DNA from: Candidatus Aquidulcis sp.
GTDB taxonomy: Bacteria > Chloroflexota > Anaerolineae > UBA4142
Assembly (NCBI GenBank): GCA_020723345.1
Contig: DYJA01000005.1
Coordinates: 62,001-126,000 of the forward strand
DNA: 64,000 nt
Direction: 5' to 3'
The notes beneath the pieces are model-generated. The model made no database searches, had not been told where the DNA came from, and was given only the letters and a program-made list of their open reading frames with translations. The position numbers were made by a program, and so were the translations under genes. Shown one piece after another: positions 18,334 to 26,478 of the stretch; within the stretch, counting starts at the first letter, position 1, and every line of letters begins with the position of its first letter.

Positions 18334-20409
18334 ATGCGCTTTGAAATAAGAAAACCCTGGCAAGAAATTCTCACTCTCGCCGCGATCCTTTTGCTCGCCG
18401 CGTTGCTGCGCGTCTACCAACTCGATCAACTGCCGCCGGGTTTGCACTACGACGAAGCGTTCAACGCGACGATGGCGCATCGCGTCCGCGTCGGCATCGA
18501 GCGCCCGATCTTTTTCACCGAAGACATGACCGAAGAGCCGATGGCAATCTACGTCGCCGCGCTGTCGTTCACGCTCTTCGGCGAGACGCCCTGGGCGCTG
18601 CGCCTCGTCTCCGCGCTCGCCGGCATCGCGACGATTGCCGCGCTGTACGCGCTCGCGCGCGCACTATTCTCTCCCTCCCCTGCGGAGCGGGTGACCCCCT
18701 CCCCTGTGAAACGGGGGAGGGCTGGGGTGGGGGTGAGTCTCCTCGCCGCGTTCGCGCTCGCAATTTTGTACTGGCACATCAACTTTAGCCGACTCGGCAT
18801 GGAGCCGATTTTCACGCCGTTGATGCTGACGCTCGCGCTCGCATTTCTGTGGCGCGCACTGGCAAGTGACGAGCGGCGAGTGGCGAGCGGTGCGAACAGC
18901 GCGTCCCGATCACGCATCACGCACACTTGCACCGCACGCAAGTGCAGGTGTCACGCATCACTTTTCGTTCTCTCCGGCGTCTTCCTCGCCGCGACGTTGT
19001 ACACGTACAAAGCCGCGCTTTTCACGCCGATTCTCTTCGCCGCGTTCATCGCGTTGGAAATTTTGCTCGACCGAGGATTCTGGGCGCAAAACGGACGCGG
19101 GCTGATCATTTTGGTCATCGCCGCAGTTTTGGTTTTTTCGCCGCTTGGGTTATACTTGGCAACGCACCCGGAGCAGTTTTTCGAGCGACCCGGCGCGGTT
19201 ACCGCGCTCGACGCGCCGACGCTCGTCGATAACGCGCTCAAGGTCGCGGGGATGTTTTTCTTGCGCGGCGACGACAACCCGCGCAGCAATTTGCCCGGTC
19301 GCCCCGCGCTCGATCCGTTTCTCGCGCTGGGTTTCATCGTCGGCGTGCTCGCGTGCCTCGCGCGGATTCGTCGCCGCGAGTCGCGCTTTTTGCTACTCTG
19401 GCTCGTCGTGATGATCTTGCCAAGCGTGCTGACTGATTTCGCGCCGCACTTTGGGCGCAGCATCGGCGTCACTCCGGCGATTGCGCTGATCGTCGCGTCC
19501 GGGTTCGCAACGATTATCGAAAAAGCGCGCGCCGCGCCACGCGCTTTACTGTTTGCTGTTTACTGTTTACTGTTCACCGGTTTCGCATTTAGCACGTTTT
19601 CGACCGCGCGCGATTACCTTGCGATCTGGGGCGCGCGCACCGGTTTGTTCGATTCGTTCGACGCGGGCTATCTCACGCTCGCGGAAAAATTGCGCGACCG
19701 CCCCGCGTCCGAAGTGATCTACCTATCGCCGGTCGACAAAGATTATTACACGATCCAATTCGGACTCGCGTGGCGCGACGCGCGCAGTTTCGACGGACGC
19801 CGCGTGCTCGTCGTGCCGCCGCCGGGCGTCGCGGCGACGTACGGCATCGTGACGCGCGACGATCCGCGCTCTGTCGCGCGACTGGGCAAAATCTTTCCTG
19901 CCGCGCGCGCGCTGGAAACAATCGGCGATTACACCGGCAAACCGTACGCGACGCTCGTCCGCGTCGAAGGCGCGGCGCGCGTGTCGCCGCAAAAAATCGT
20001 GAACGCGCGCCTGGGCGACGCCATCGAACTGATCGGGTACGACAGCGCGCGCGATGGGGACGCCATCGTCTTGACGGTGTACTGGAGTTGTCTCGCGGAA
20101 ACACGCGAAGATTACACCGTGTTCGCGCATTTGATCGGCGCGGTCAATCCGGCGACGCAATCGCCCGTGTGGGCGCAAGACGATACGCGTCCGGGGCGCG
20201 GCACCTTTCCGACATCGCGTTGGCAGAACGGCGAAGTGATTGTGGATGAATATCGTTTGCTGCTGCCATCGAATTTGTCGCGCGGCGAATATCAAATCGA
20301 AATCGGAATGTATAATTTAGCAACGGGCGCGCGCGTCCAGGTCGTTGACGCAAACGGCGCGCCGATGGAGAGTAATCGTGTCATTTTCGAGAGAATCGCG
20401 TTACCGTAA
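18334..20409 (+). CDS. GT39/PMT-like membrane glycosyltransferase with C-terminal beta domain
   Basis: A 691-residue multi-pass protein with PPGLHYDEAFNATMAHRVR as acidic loop and GETPWALRLVSALAG after it. The C-terminal beta-rich domain carries VFAHLIGAVNPATQSPVWAQ and PSNLSRGEYQIEIGMYN, nearly identical in pattern to the gene at 12962. Three repeat elements are inserted in frame: a CCCTCCCCT-type palindrome (18669-18740), a period-7 element (18862-18963), and an ACTGTTT heptad run (19548-19578) that codes part of a hydrophobic helix. I chose the ATG at 18334; the track ORF begins one codon earlier at GTG. It begins 8 bases after the upstream stop. Confidence 0.87.
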   Translation: MRFEIRKPWQEILTLAAILLLAALLRVYQLDQLPPGLHYDEAFNATMAHRVRVGIERPIFFTEDMTEEPMAIYVAALSFTLFGETPWALRLVSALAGIATIAALYALARALFSPSPAERVTPSPVKRGRAGVGVSLLAAFALAILYWHINFSRLGMEPIFTPLMLTLALAFLWRALASDERRVASGANSASRSRITHTCTARKCRCHASLFVLSGVFLAATLYTYKAALFTPILFAAFIALEILLDRGFWAQNGRGLIILVIAAVLVFSPLGLYLATHPEQFFERPGAVTALDAPTLVDNALKVAGMFFLRGDDNPRSNLPGRPALDPFLALGFIVGVLACLARIRRRESRFLLLWLVVMILPSVLTDFAPHFGRSIGVTPAIALIVASGFATIIEKARAAPRALLFAVYCLLFTGFAFSTFSTARDYLAIWGARTGLFDSFDAGYLTLAEKLRDRPASEVIYLSPVDKDYYTIQFGLAWRDARSFDGRRVLVVPPPGVAATYGIVTRDDPRSVARLGKIFPAARALETIGDYTGKPYATLVRVEGAARVSPQKIVNARLGDAIELIGYDSARDGDAIVLTVYWSCLAETREDYTVFAHLIGAVNPATQSPVWAQDDTRPGRGTFPTSRWQNGEVIVDEYRLLLPSNLSRGEYQIEIGMYNLATGARVQVVDANGAPMESNRVIFERIALP
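18669..18740 (+). repeat. CCCTCCCCT-type palindromic repeat in frame
   Basis: CTCCCTCCCCTGCGGAGCGG ... CCGTTTC-type arm ... GGGGGAGGGCTGGGGTGGGG. It encodes about 24 low-complexity residues (PSPAERVTPSPVKRGRAG) in a loop of the GT39 protein. Repeats of this look are common between genes in many bacteria. Confidence 0.75.
18862..18963 (+). repeat. Composite period-7 repeat in frame
   Basis: GAGCGGC/GAGTGGC/GAGCGGT heptads are followed by ATCACGC heptads and a small hairpin CACTTGCA..TGCAAGTG-like. The element encodes a Ser/Arg/Cys-rich stretch (DERRVASGANSASRSRITHT) between membrane helices. Confidence 0.7.
19548..19578 (+). repeat. ACTGTTT heptad run inside a membrane-helix coding segment
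   Basis: Four heptads (ACTGTTT, GCTGTTT, ACTGTTT, ACTGTTC) code for FAVYCLLFT-like hydrophobic residues. The unit is the same as in the large array at 60129-60233. Confidence 0.75.
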
Positions 20410-21013
20410 CGTCGTTTCCACCGGCGACTATTCCGGCGCGCCACGCGGCGTGCCGCCCATGCTGATCGTTGGCTGTCTCGCGCTCGTGCTGATCGCGTGT
20501 TGCGGCATGTCGGGCTTGTTCAGCGGACTCGTCTGGGGCGCAGGCGGTGTGGACAAAGTGACCAGGGGCGCGAGTTTACCTTTCGGTCAGCCCTCCGCGA
20601 CGCCAACGCTAGACAAGAACGCGCCCGTACCGCTCCGCCGCGCCGGCGCGATGGACAACGGTTTGGAATTGACGGTGATCAATGTGCAACGTCCGCTCAA
20701 AGTTCAGGGGGGCGCGCCGCTGCCCGCCGATCAACAATTCATTTTGGTGACGGTGCAAATCACGAACACGAAGAAGACCGGCGCTGCCATCGCCGTCTCG
20801 CCCACGGCTTTTCAAGCCAAAGGCGACGGCGGCTTGGCGTATGAAACAAATCCCAAGACGGTAACGATTCCGAATTTGTTGACCGACGTGGGCATTGCGC
20901 CGGGCAAAAAGATTGAAGCCGAATTGATCTATCAAATCGCGACCGACGATTCCGGCTTGCGCTTGCTCTGGAAAATCGGCAATCAAACGCGCACGTTCGC
21001 TTTGGAAAAGTGA
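20378..21013 (+). CDS. DUF4352-like secreted/membrane-anchored protein
   Basis: A 211-residue protein. I chose the GTG at 20378 because GGAGAG lies 6 bases upstream; it overlaps the end of the preceding gene by 32 bases. One membrane segment (about MLIVGCLALVLIACCGMSGLF) is followed by a linker rich in Pro/Thr and then an immunoglobulin-like beta domain with FILVTVQITNTKKTG, the hallmark of DUF4352/telomeric-repeat-factor-like extracellular domains. It is probably displayed outside the membrane, where such domains mediate binding; no enzymatic motif is seen. Co-transcription with the glycosyltransferases suggests a role at the cell surface. Confidence 0.75.
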   Translation: MSFSRESRYRNVVSTGDYSGAPRGVPPMLIVGCLALVLIACCGMSGLFSGLVWGAGGVDKVTRGASLPFGQPSATPTLDKNAPVPLRRAGAMDNGLELTVINVQRPLKVQGGAPLPADQQFILVTVQITNTKKTGAAIAVSPTAFQAKGDGGLAYETNPKTVTIPNLLTDVGIAPGKKIEAELIYQIATDDSGLRLLWKIGNQTRTFALEK

Positions 21014-21021
21014 TCGCACAC

Positions 21022-21055
21022 AGACCCGGAGGGTTTCGAAAAACCCTTCGGGTCT
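21022..21055 (+). terminator. Hairpin between DUF4352 and YfhO genes
   Basis: A 15-bp stem (AGACCCGGAGGGTTT / AAACCCTTCGGGTCT, one G-U pair, loop CGAA) with a weak tail TTGGAT. Its arms resemble those of the terminator at 35475-35509, so it may be a mobile hairpin as well as a partial terminator. Confidence 0.5.
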
Positions 21056-21068
21056 TGGATAATCTTCG

Positions 21069-23519
21069 ATGATCCTACTTCTCGCCGCGATCGTCTGGCT
21101 CTGCGCGTTCGGCATCGCGTTGGCGCGGCGTCGCGCAAATGACGCGTGGCGCGATGTGCTCGCCATCGGCGTCCTCGGCGCGGCGACGGCGGGTTTCTTT
21201 TGGCGATTGCTCGCCGGGCAAGTGTGGCAACCGGCAGGCGGCGGCGACCTCGCGCAGTTTTTGTACCCGACATACACGTTCGCCGCCGAGTGGTGGCGGC
21301 GCGGCGTGATGCCGCTGTGGAATCCATACCTCTTTGCCGGTGCGCCCTTCGTCGGCGACATCCAGTCCGGTATTTCTTATCCGCTCAACCTCCTCACGTT
21401 TTTGCTTTCCTCTCCGCTCACTTTCCGCGACATGGAATATCTTTCCATCCTGCATTTTTTCATCGCAGGTGCGGGAATGTACGCGTTTTTGCGGTTTGGG
21501 CGTTGGAGAGTTCAAAACTCAAAATTCGAAATTCAAAATTCGATGGCTACCGAATTTAGAACGTCGAATTTTGAATTGCGAATTTCGATTCCCGCCGCGC
21601 TCGCCGGCGCGCTTGCGTTTGAATTCTCCGATTTGTTCATCACCCATTTTGGCAATTTGAACTTGATCGCCGTCGTGTCGTGGCTGCCGCTGATCCTGTT
21701 GTTCTACCGCCGCGCGGTGACAGATCGCCGCGCCGGATTCGCGGCGATTGCCGGAGTTTTGCTCGCCGTCGCGTTTTTCGCCGGACACATTCAGTCGTTT
21801 CTGTTTATCGTTGTCACTCTCATATTATTCGCAGGGTATCATCTGTTCAAGGCAGAAGGCAGAAGGATCAAGGATGAAACAAAACGATCTTCATCCTTCA
21901 TTCTTCATCCTTCATCCTTGCTTATCCTCCTCGCGCTCGTCGCCTTCGGACTCTCCGCTCCCGCGCTCCTGCCCAGCATCGAATTCGCGCAACATACCGA
22001 ACGCGCTGCGTTTCCATACGAGCAAGCCGCGCAGTATTCGTTTCCACCCGCGCAGTTGATTGGGCTGTTCGTGCCGGGCTTTTTCGGACGCGGACCGCAG
22101 AACGCGTGGGGACCTTGGGAACGCGTCGAAGTCGGCTATCTCGGCGTGTTCCCGCTGCTGCTCGCGCTCCTCGCGCTGATCCTGCGCCGCGATGCGCCGA
22201 CGCGCTTGTTCGGCGCGCTCGCGCTGATCGGACTCGCGCTCGCGCTCGGCGGGTACGCGATTTTGCACGGTTGGCTGTACCAATTCGTCCCCGGCTTTGG
22301 GCAATTGCGCGCGCCGGCGCGTTTTATCGTGCTGATGGATTTCGCGCTCGCCGCGCTCGCCGCGTTCGGATTCGACGCGCTGCTGCACGCGTTGCCGCGC
22401 GCGAGCGAAATCGCGTTCAAGCGCATCGTCCGCGCCGCGCCGTGGGCGTTCTTGCTAATCGCGCTGCCCGCCGGAGCCGTCGCGTACGCGATTCTGATTC
22501 TGGGGCAGGGGCAAGACGCGGTCTTGTTCGCGCGCATCGCGAACGCGACGAATGCGCTCGCGTTTTTCATTCTGCTGTTCGCGCTCTCGGTCGCGCTGAT
22601 CGTCGCGCGCGCAACGCGCTATTTTCGACCGCGCGCGTGGACAGTCCTCGCGCTCGCGCTGATTTTCTTCGATCTGTTTTCGCTCGGCGCGTACGTGGAC
22701 GCAAGCACCGACGATCCGTCGCGTGTGTTCGAGCACCCGGACGCGGTTGCTTTTTTCAAAAGCGACGGCAGTTTCTTCCGCGTCGATCCGCGCGAGACCG
22801 GCGTCGACAACGTCTGGACGCCGGACACTTCGATCCTGTACGGCATCTTTGACGTGAACGGCGACAATCCGCTCGTCCTCGCCGATTTCGAGCGATACTG
22901 GCAATCGCTCGGCAGCCGGTCGTCGCGTCTGTACGATCTGCTCAACGCGAAATACCTGATCGCGCGCAAAGGCGCGCCGGTGGATCGCGACAAATTCAAA
23001 CTCGCGTACCAAGACGCGGCGTTCAACGTGTACGAAAACACGCGCGTTCTGCCGCGCGCGTTCGTCGTCACCGACGCGCGCGTGGTCGCAAATCACGCCG
23101 CCGCGCTGGACGCGGTACGCGCGCCGGAGTTTGATCCCGCGCAAGTTGTCATACTAGAGACCGCCGACCGCCGACTGCCGACCGCAGAACCTTCGACTCC
23201 GCTTCGCTCCGCTCAGGATGCGGCGGTCAAAATCGTGGGCTATGGACCGAATGAGATTCTGCTGGACGTGAACGCGACGGGCGCGGGCGTCCTAGTTTTG
23301 AGTGAAGTGTTTTATCCGGGGTGGCGCGCGTGGGTAAGTGATCGCGAAGTTGAAGTACTGCGCGCGAATTATTTGTTCCGCGCGGTGGAAATTTCGGCGG
23401 GCGCGCAGCGCGTGCGTTTGCTGTACGATCCGTTATCGTTCAAGATTGGCGCGGGGTTGTTCGCAGCGACGACGCTGGCGTTAATCGGCTGGCTCGTTTG
23501 GAGAGCGAGGAAAAGATGA
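21069..23519 (+). CDS. YfhO-family multi-pass membrane protein
   Basis: An 816-residue protein with about 12-14 membrane helices and a C-terminal soluble domain. The N-terminal loop WNPYLFAGAPFVGDIQSGISYPLN, the FGQLRAPARFIVLMDFALAALAAFG segment and the end LSEVFYPGWRAWVSDREVEVLRANYLFRAV are classic for YfhO (GT-C-like; Bacillus YfhO is tied to lipoteichoic acid glycosylation). Three repeat elements are in frame: an AAATTCG-type heptad (after RFGRWR), an AAGGATG/ATCCTTC heptad element, and a GACCGCC heptad plus period-5 element in the soluble domain. The stop overlaps the ATG of the HIT gene. A paralogue lies at 40618-43011. Confidence 0.9.
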   Translation: MILLLAAIVWLCAFGIALARRRANDAWRDVLAIGVLGAATAGFFWRLLAGQVWQPAGGGDLAQFLYPTYTFAAEWWRRGVMPLWNPYLFAGAPFVGDIQSGISYPLNLLTFLLSSPLTFRDMEYLSILHFFIAGAGMYAFLRFGRWRVQNSKFEIQNSMATEFRTSNFELRISIPAALAGALAFEFSDLFITHFGNLNLIAVVSWLPLILLFYRRAVTDRRAGFAAIAGVLLAVAFFAGHIQSFLFIVVTLILFAGYHLFKAEGRRIKDETKRSSSFILHPSSLLILLALVAFGLSAPALLPSIEFAQHTERAAFPYEQAAQYSFPPAQLIGLFVPGFFGRGPQNAWGPWERVEVGYLGVFPLLLALLALILRRDAPTRLFGALALIGLALALGGYAILHGWLYQFVPGFGQLRAPARFIVLMDFALAALAAFGFDALLHALPRASEIAFKRIVRAAPWAFLLIALPAGAVAYAILILGQGQDAVLFARIANATNALAFFILLFALSVALIVARATRYFRPRAWTVLALALIFFDLFSLGAYVDASTDDPSRVFEHPDAVAFFKSDGSFFRVDPRETGVDNVWTPDTSILYGIFDVNGDNPLVLADFERYWQSLGSRSSRLYDLLNAKYLIARKGAPVDRDKFKLAYQDAAFNVYENTRVLPRAFVVTDARVVANHAAALDAVRAPEFDPAQVVILETADRRLPTAEPSTPLRSAQDAAVKIVGYGPNEILLDVNATGAGVLVLSEVFYPGWRAWVSDREVEVLRANYLFRAVEISAGAQRVRLLYDPLSFKIGAGLFAATTLALIGWLVWRARKR
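21509..21587 (+). repeat. AAATTCG-type period-7 inverted repeat in frame in YfhO gene
   Basis: Heptads of AACTCAA/AATTCGA/AATTCAA type face CGAATTT/GAATTTTG-type units. It encodes VQNSKFEIQNSMATEFRTSN and about six further residues. The same unit type is part of 46796-46915. Confidence 0.8.
21848..21923 (+). repeat. AAGGATG / ATCCTTC period-7 inverted repeat in frame in YfhO gene
   Basis: Left heptads AAGGCAG, AAGGCAG, AAGGATC, AAGGATG face right heptads ATCCTTC, ATTCTTC, ATCCTTC, ATCCTTG. It encodes KAEGRRIKDETKRSSSFILH, a polar loop between helices. Confidence 0.8.
23159..23228 (+). repeat. GACCGCC heptads plus period-5 unit in frame
   Basis: GACCGCC-GACCGCC-GACTGCC-GACCGCA is followed by CTTCG-ACTCC-GCTTC-GCTCC-GCTCA, and the whole is closed by GACCGCCG and CGGCGGTC. 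It encodes TADRRLPTAEPSTPLRSAQD in the soluble domain of the YfhO protein. Confidence 0.75.
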
Positions 23520-24019
23520 CTCTGGGTGAAGTGTTGAATCTGGTGCGCGCGTCGTGGCGTTGGATGCCGCGCGAAGAATGGGACGCGCGCGTTCGCGGCG
23601 AAAAATGTTCGATGTGCGAACAGGTGGGACTCGCGGAAAACCGTTACAGTTTTCTGGTCGCGCACCTCGAAACGTCGAATCTACGCTTGGCGAAAAATCA
23701 GTACGCGCGCGGCTACTGCACGCTGATCTTTCGCGAGCACGCGACCGAATTGCACGATCTGTCACCGGAGAAACAAGCCGCGCAGATGCGCGATCTGGCG
23801 CGCGCGGGCGCAGCCATCGCGCGCGTGTTCAAACCAGACAAGATGAATTACCAACTGCTGGGAAATCTTGTGCCGCACATCCATTGGCACATCGTCCCGC
23901 GCTACTGGGGCGATCCTGCGCCGGGCAGACCGCTCGATCCCGGCAACGGTATGCGATGGCTCAAGCCGGAAGAATATCAGCGGATCATCGCAGAGTTGCG
24001 CGCAGCGATTGAACCGTAA
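23516..24019 (+). CDS. HIT-family (histidine triad) hydrolase
   Basis: A 167-residue HIT protein. The triad is HIHWHIVPR (H121, H123, H125) preceded by LLGNLVPHIH, and an N-terminal CSMC pair (C31, C34) may bind zinc. HIT proteins hydrolyse or transfer nucleoside monophosphates, for example from dinucleoside polyphosphates; the exact substrate cannot be told. The start is the ATG at 23516, overlapping the YfhO stop (ATGA), with GCGAGGAAAAG before it; the track's earlier start is a TTG. It is the last gene of the long plus-strand block and ends at a bidirectional terminator. Confidence 0.92.
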   Translation: MTLGEVLNLVRASWRWMPREEWDARVRGEKCSMCEQVGLAENRYSFLVAHLETSNLRLAKNQYARGYCTLIFREHATELHDLSPEKQAAQMRDLARAGAAIARVFKPDKMNYQLLGNLVPHIHWHIVPRYWGDPAPGRPLDPGNGMRWLKPEEYQRIIAELRAAIEP

Positions 24020-24024
24020 TAACC

Positions 24025-24062
24025 AGAGACCAGGTTTCCCCAAAGGGAGAAACCTGGTCTCT
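24025..24062. terminator. Bidirectional terminator between HIT and TlpA-like genes
   Basis: A perfect 14-bp stem, AGAGACCAGGTTTC / GAAACCTGGTCTCT. The same ACCAGGTTT/AAACCTGGT core is reused in the terminator at 53421-53451. Confidence 0.75.
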
Positions 24063-24073
24063 TCATCGCAACT

Positions 24074-24607
24074 TTATTTCGCCAGCAATTCTTCCAACTT
24101 TTGAATGAACTGCCGCTCCGTCATGTACGCGCTGTTGGGCGCGATCGGACCGAGCGCGTTGCCATAGATGTTGCCATCTTTGCCGATGAAAAAAGTCTCC
24201 GGCACGCCCCTGGCGCGAAAACGCTGATAGATTTCGCTGCCGATGTCGGGACCGTTAAAGTACGTAATGCCGAATTCTTTGAGGTACGCCTTGGCTGCCG
24301 TTTCGCTGTCCACGTAGTTCACACCGATGAACACCGCGCCGCGGTCCTTGTACTGCCGCCACGTTTTTTCGAGGAACGGCGCTTCGTCGCGGCAGGGTAC
24401 GCACCACGACGCCCAAATATTGACGACGACAACCTTGCCGCGCAACTGCGACAGTTTGAGCGTTTGTCCTTCAAACGACGTGATCGAAAAATCCGGCGCG
24501 GGACCTGACGACAATTGAACTTCGCCGCGCGCGCGCAAACCGAACGCGAACAGAAGCAACAGCCCGATGATGAGAACGAAAACGAGTACTTGAATCCAAC
24601 GCGGCAC
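24074..24607 (-). CDS. TlpA/ResA/DsbE-type thioredoxin, membrane anchored
   Basis: A 177-residue protein: N-terminal membrane anchor (about 7-24), then an AhpC/TSA-Redoxin fold with PAPDFSITSFEGQTLKLSQL and the active site WASWCVPC (C69, C72), and the cis-Pro segment GVPETFFIGKDG. Such proteins (CcmG/DsbE, ResA) reduce apocytochrome c cysteines or other exported thiols. The start is a GTG at 24607, 2 bases after the CcmH stop and 8 bases from the GGAG in that gene's last codons; the long track ORF upstream is not coding. Coupling to CcmH supports a cytochrome c maturation role. Confidence 0.9.
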   Translation of the reverse strand: MPRWIQVLVFVLIIGLLLLFAFGLRARGEVQLSSGPAPDFSITSFEGQTLKLSQLRGKVVVVNIWASWCVPCRDEAPFLEKTWRQYKDRGAVFIGVNYVDSETAAKAYLKEFGITYFNGPDIGSEIYQRFRARGVPETFFIGKDGNIYGNALGPIAPNSAYMTERQFIQKLEELLAK

Positions 24608-24609
24608 AG

Positions 24610-25131
24610 TTACAACTCCTTCATTTCTTTCTTGATGCGCTCGGCGTACTCTTGTGGAATCTCCGGCACATCCGTGGGCGCCGCGCCGGGCGCGCGCCGA
24701 ACTAACCATGTCCGCACCGAGAGCCACGCGATCACCACGCCCAGCAAGATGCCAATCACCGGCAAGATGTACGCCAGCCAGTTGAATCCTTCCGCCGGAG
24801 GCGCGCCCAGCACCTGGGGACCGAACCGCGCGACAAAGTACTCGCGAATTTGCTGTTCGTTCTTGCCCTCTTGCAGCATTCGTTTGATGTCGTTGCGCCA
24901 ATCGATGCACGCCTGCGTACTGCAAATATCGAGCGGTGTATTCGGACACACCGGACAGTACAACGTCTTGGCGATCCGATTCACCTCATCGTCAATGGTC
25001 GGCGTCTGCGCGCGCGCTGGTGTTGCGCTGAGCACTGTGATCGCCACCAACGCGATGATTGCCGCCAATCCTATTTTCGATCCTTCGCTTCGCTCAGGAC
25101 GATGTTTATGATTTTCGATTTTCGATCTCAT
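24610..25131 (-). CDS. ccmH: CcmH-family cytochrome c biogenesis protein
   Basis: A 173-residue protein with a signal anchor (about 21-41), the CcmH motif LYCPVCPNTPLDIC (C59, C62) with STQACIDWR after it, a helical domain (IKRMLQEGKNEQQIREYFVARFG), and a second membrane helix near the end (LAYILPVIGILLGVVIAWL). CcmH keeps apocytochrome c haem-binding cysteines reduced. The ATG at 25131 follows AAAGGA. Unusually, its first 20 residues (MRSKIENHKHRPERSEGSKI) are coded by dispersed repeat sequence, so the original N-terminus may have been replaced. The other ccm genes are not in this window. Confidence 0.9.
   Translation of the reverse strand: MRSKIENHKHRPERSEGSKIGLAAIIALVAITVLSATPARAQTPTIDDEVNRIAKTLYCPVCPNTPLDICSTQACIDWRNDIKRMLQEGKNEQQIREYFVARFGPQVLGAPPAEGFNWLAYILPVIGILLGVVIAWLSVRTWLVRRAPGAAPTDVPEIPQEYAERIKKEMKEL
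25074..25131 (-). repeat. Repeat forming the N-terminal coding end of ccmH
   Basis: GATCG-AAAATCG-AAAATCAT units and the period-5 unit CCTGAGCGAAGCGAAGG make up the first codons of ccmH. The same combination forms the N-terminus of the YfhO gene starting at 43011. Confidence 0.75.
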
Positions 25132-25199
25132 TCCTTTCACCTTCAAATTCTGATTGCGCGCATCCGGCGATCGCACTGTAGCACACTCGCACGATTGCG

Positions 25200-26462
25200 C
25201 TATCGCACTCCATCCGCCGCCCACGGCACGTACGTCTCCCAGCGCCGCACTAGGTACGGTTTGTATTCCGCGAACACTTGCGCCTGCGCTTGGATCACTT
25301 GTTCCACCGCATCCAATTTGGCGTTCGTCTCGCGCAGAATCGTCGCGATCCGTTTGTAGTACAGCGGCAGGAGCGCGGCGGCGACCTTGTCCGGATCGTT
25401 TTCGCCTTTGTTGTACACTACCGCGAAATCGAACACGACTTGCGCCCACAATTCCGGCGAGAAATGTTTTGCGCCGCGCGGCTTGTTGAACAACTCGATC
25501 ACGGCTTCGTAATTGGCGGGCGCCAGAATGTTGCGCCAAAAGCGCCGATAGCGCCGCGTGCCGGATTGAAACGCGTCGCTGAGCATTTCAATCGTAATCG
25601 CGCCGGTCAAACGCTGATCCTTCTGCGCGATCTCGCCGCCGCACGTCGGCACACTGCGGATCGGACGCGCCTCGAACCAACGACGACGATAAATTTCCAG
25701 CATCCGAAACAGCGTCCCCACCGATTGCACGAAACCTGGGTCGAACGCGACAGCGGCTTCGCGCTTGTTTTCGATCTTGGGCGTGAGCGCCACCTGGCAC
25801 ATCCGAATATTTTCGATGATCGCGACGGTCGTGATCCAAATGTCGATGCCGTGCCGAGCGACGTCCGTCTCCCACACGTCGCGGTCGTGCAGTTTTCCCG
25901 CGAGTTCGCCTGAGATCGCGAAATCGCCTGCCATCGGCTGACGCACGTCCACGTTGTAGAGCAAGCGCGTCAGCGGGTACGCCAGAATATCGTTGACCGC
26001 GCCTTCGACGAGCGGACGCGCGTACGCCGGAATCGCGTAATCATGTTCGCGACTCAAAATCGGCTGCGCGAGACGTTGAACCCACTCCGGCGTGAGACTT
26101 TCCAAATCGGCTTCCAACAGGATACACACTTGCGCGCCGACGACGCGCGCGATTTCGAAAATCGCGCGCACCGCGCTGCCCTTGCCCTGGATGCCTTGAT
26201 ACGTCGTGACGATCCGACGCATTGACGGTGGCAGCACGCGCGTCGACGCGATCTGCACCGTCTCGTCGGACGATCCGCCGTCCACGACGGCGATCACGGA
26301 ACGCAAAAGCGGAAAGTGCATCTGCGCGCCTTTCGCCGCTATGTCCATCACGTACCCAATCGTCGCGGCATTCTTGTAACTGGGAATTCCAATCAATACA
26401 TCGGCGACGCCGAGCTCCGCGAGACGCCGTTGTCCGTTCGCTCGCAGCGCGGTCTCCATCAT
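25200..26462 (-). CDS. GT2/GT81-like glycosyltransferase (glucosyl-3-phosphoglycerate-synthase-like)
   Basis: A 420-residue soluble nucleotide-sugar glycosyltransferase. The N-terminal half shows VLIGIPSYKNAATIGYV, AVVDGGSSDETV and CILLEADLESLTPEWVQRLAQPIL, the last matching the DADL...P..V..L pattern of GpgS but with Glu in place of the first Asp. The QPMAGDFAISGELAGKL and HGIDIWITTVAI segments also match that group. GpgS makes glucosylglycerate precursors (compatible solutes or polymethylated glucan primers); this divergent member may use another acceptor. The start ATG at 26462 has AGGAGTT at good distance. It lies 16 bases after the solute-binding lipoprotein gene. Confidence 0.8.
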   Translation of the reverse strand: MMETALRANGQRRLAELGVADVLIGIPSYKNAATIGYVMDIAAKGAQMHFPLLRSVIAVVDGGSSDETVQIASTRVLPPSMRRIVTTYQGIQGKGSAVRAIFEIARVVGAQVCILLEADLESLTPEWVQRLAQPILSREHDYAIPAYARPLVEGAVNDILAYPLTRLLYNVDVRQPMAGDFAISGELAGKLHDRDVWETDVARHGIDIWITTVAIIENIRMCQVALTPKIENKREAAVAFDPGFVQSVGTLFRMLEIYRRRWFEARPIRSVPTCGGEIAQKDQRLTGAITIEMLSDAFQSGTRRYRRFWRNILAPANYEAVIELFNKPRGAKHFSPELWAQVVFDFAVVYNKGENDPDKVAAALLPLYYKRIATILRETNAKLDAVEQVIQAQAQVFAEYKPYLVRRWETYVPWAADGVR

Positions 26463-26478
26463 GATCAACTCCTGCGCG

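Noticed and set aside
20345-20377. Earlier start of the DUF4352 gene
   Set aside because: No ribosome site; the GTG at 20378 has GGAGAG at suitable distance.
24607-24949. Extension of the DsbE-like ORF upstream of 24607
   Set aside because: It overlaps ccmH in another frame; the GTG at 24607 has a well-placed ribosome site and precedes the membrane anchor.
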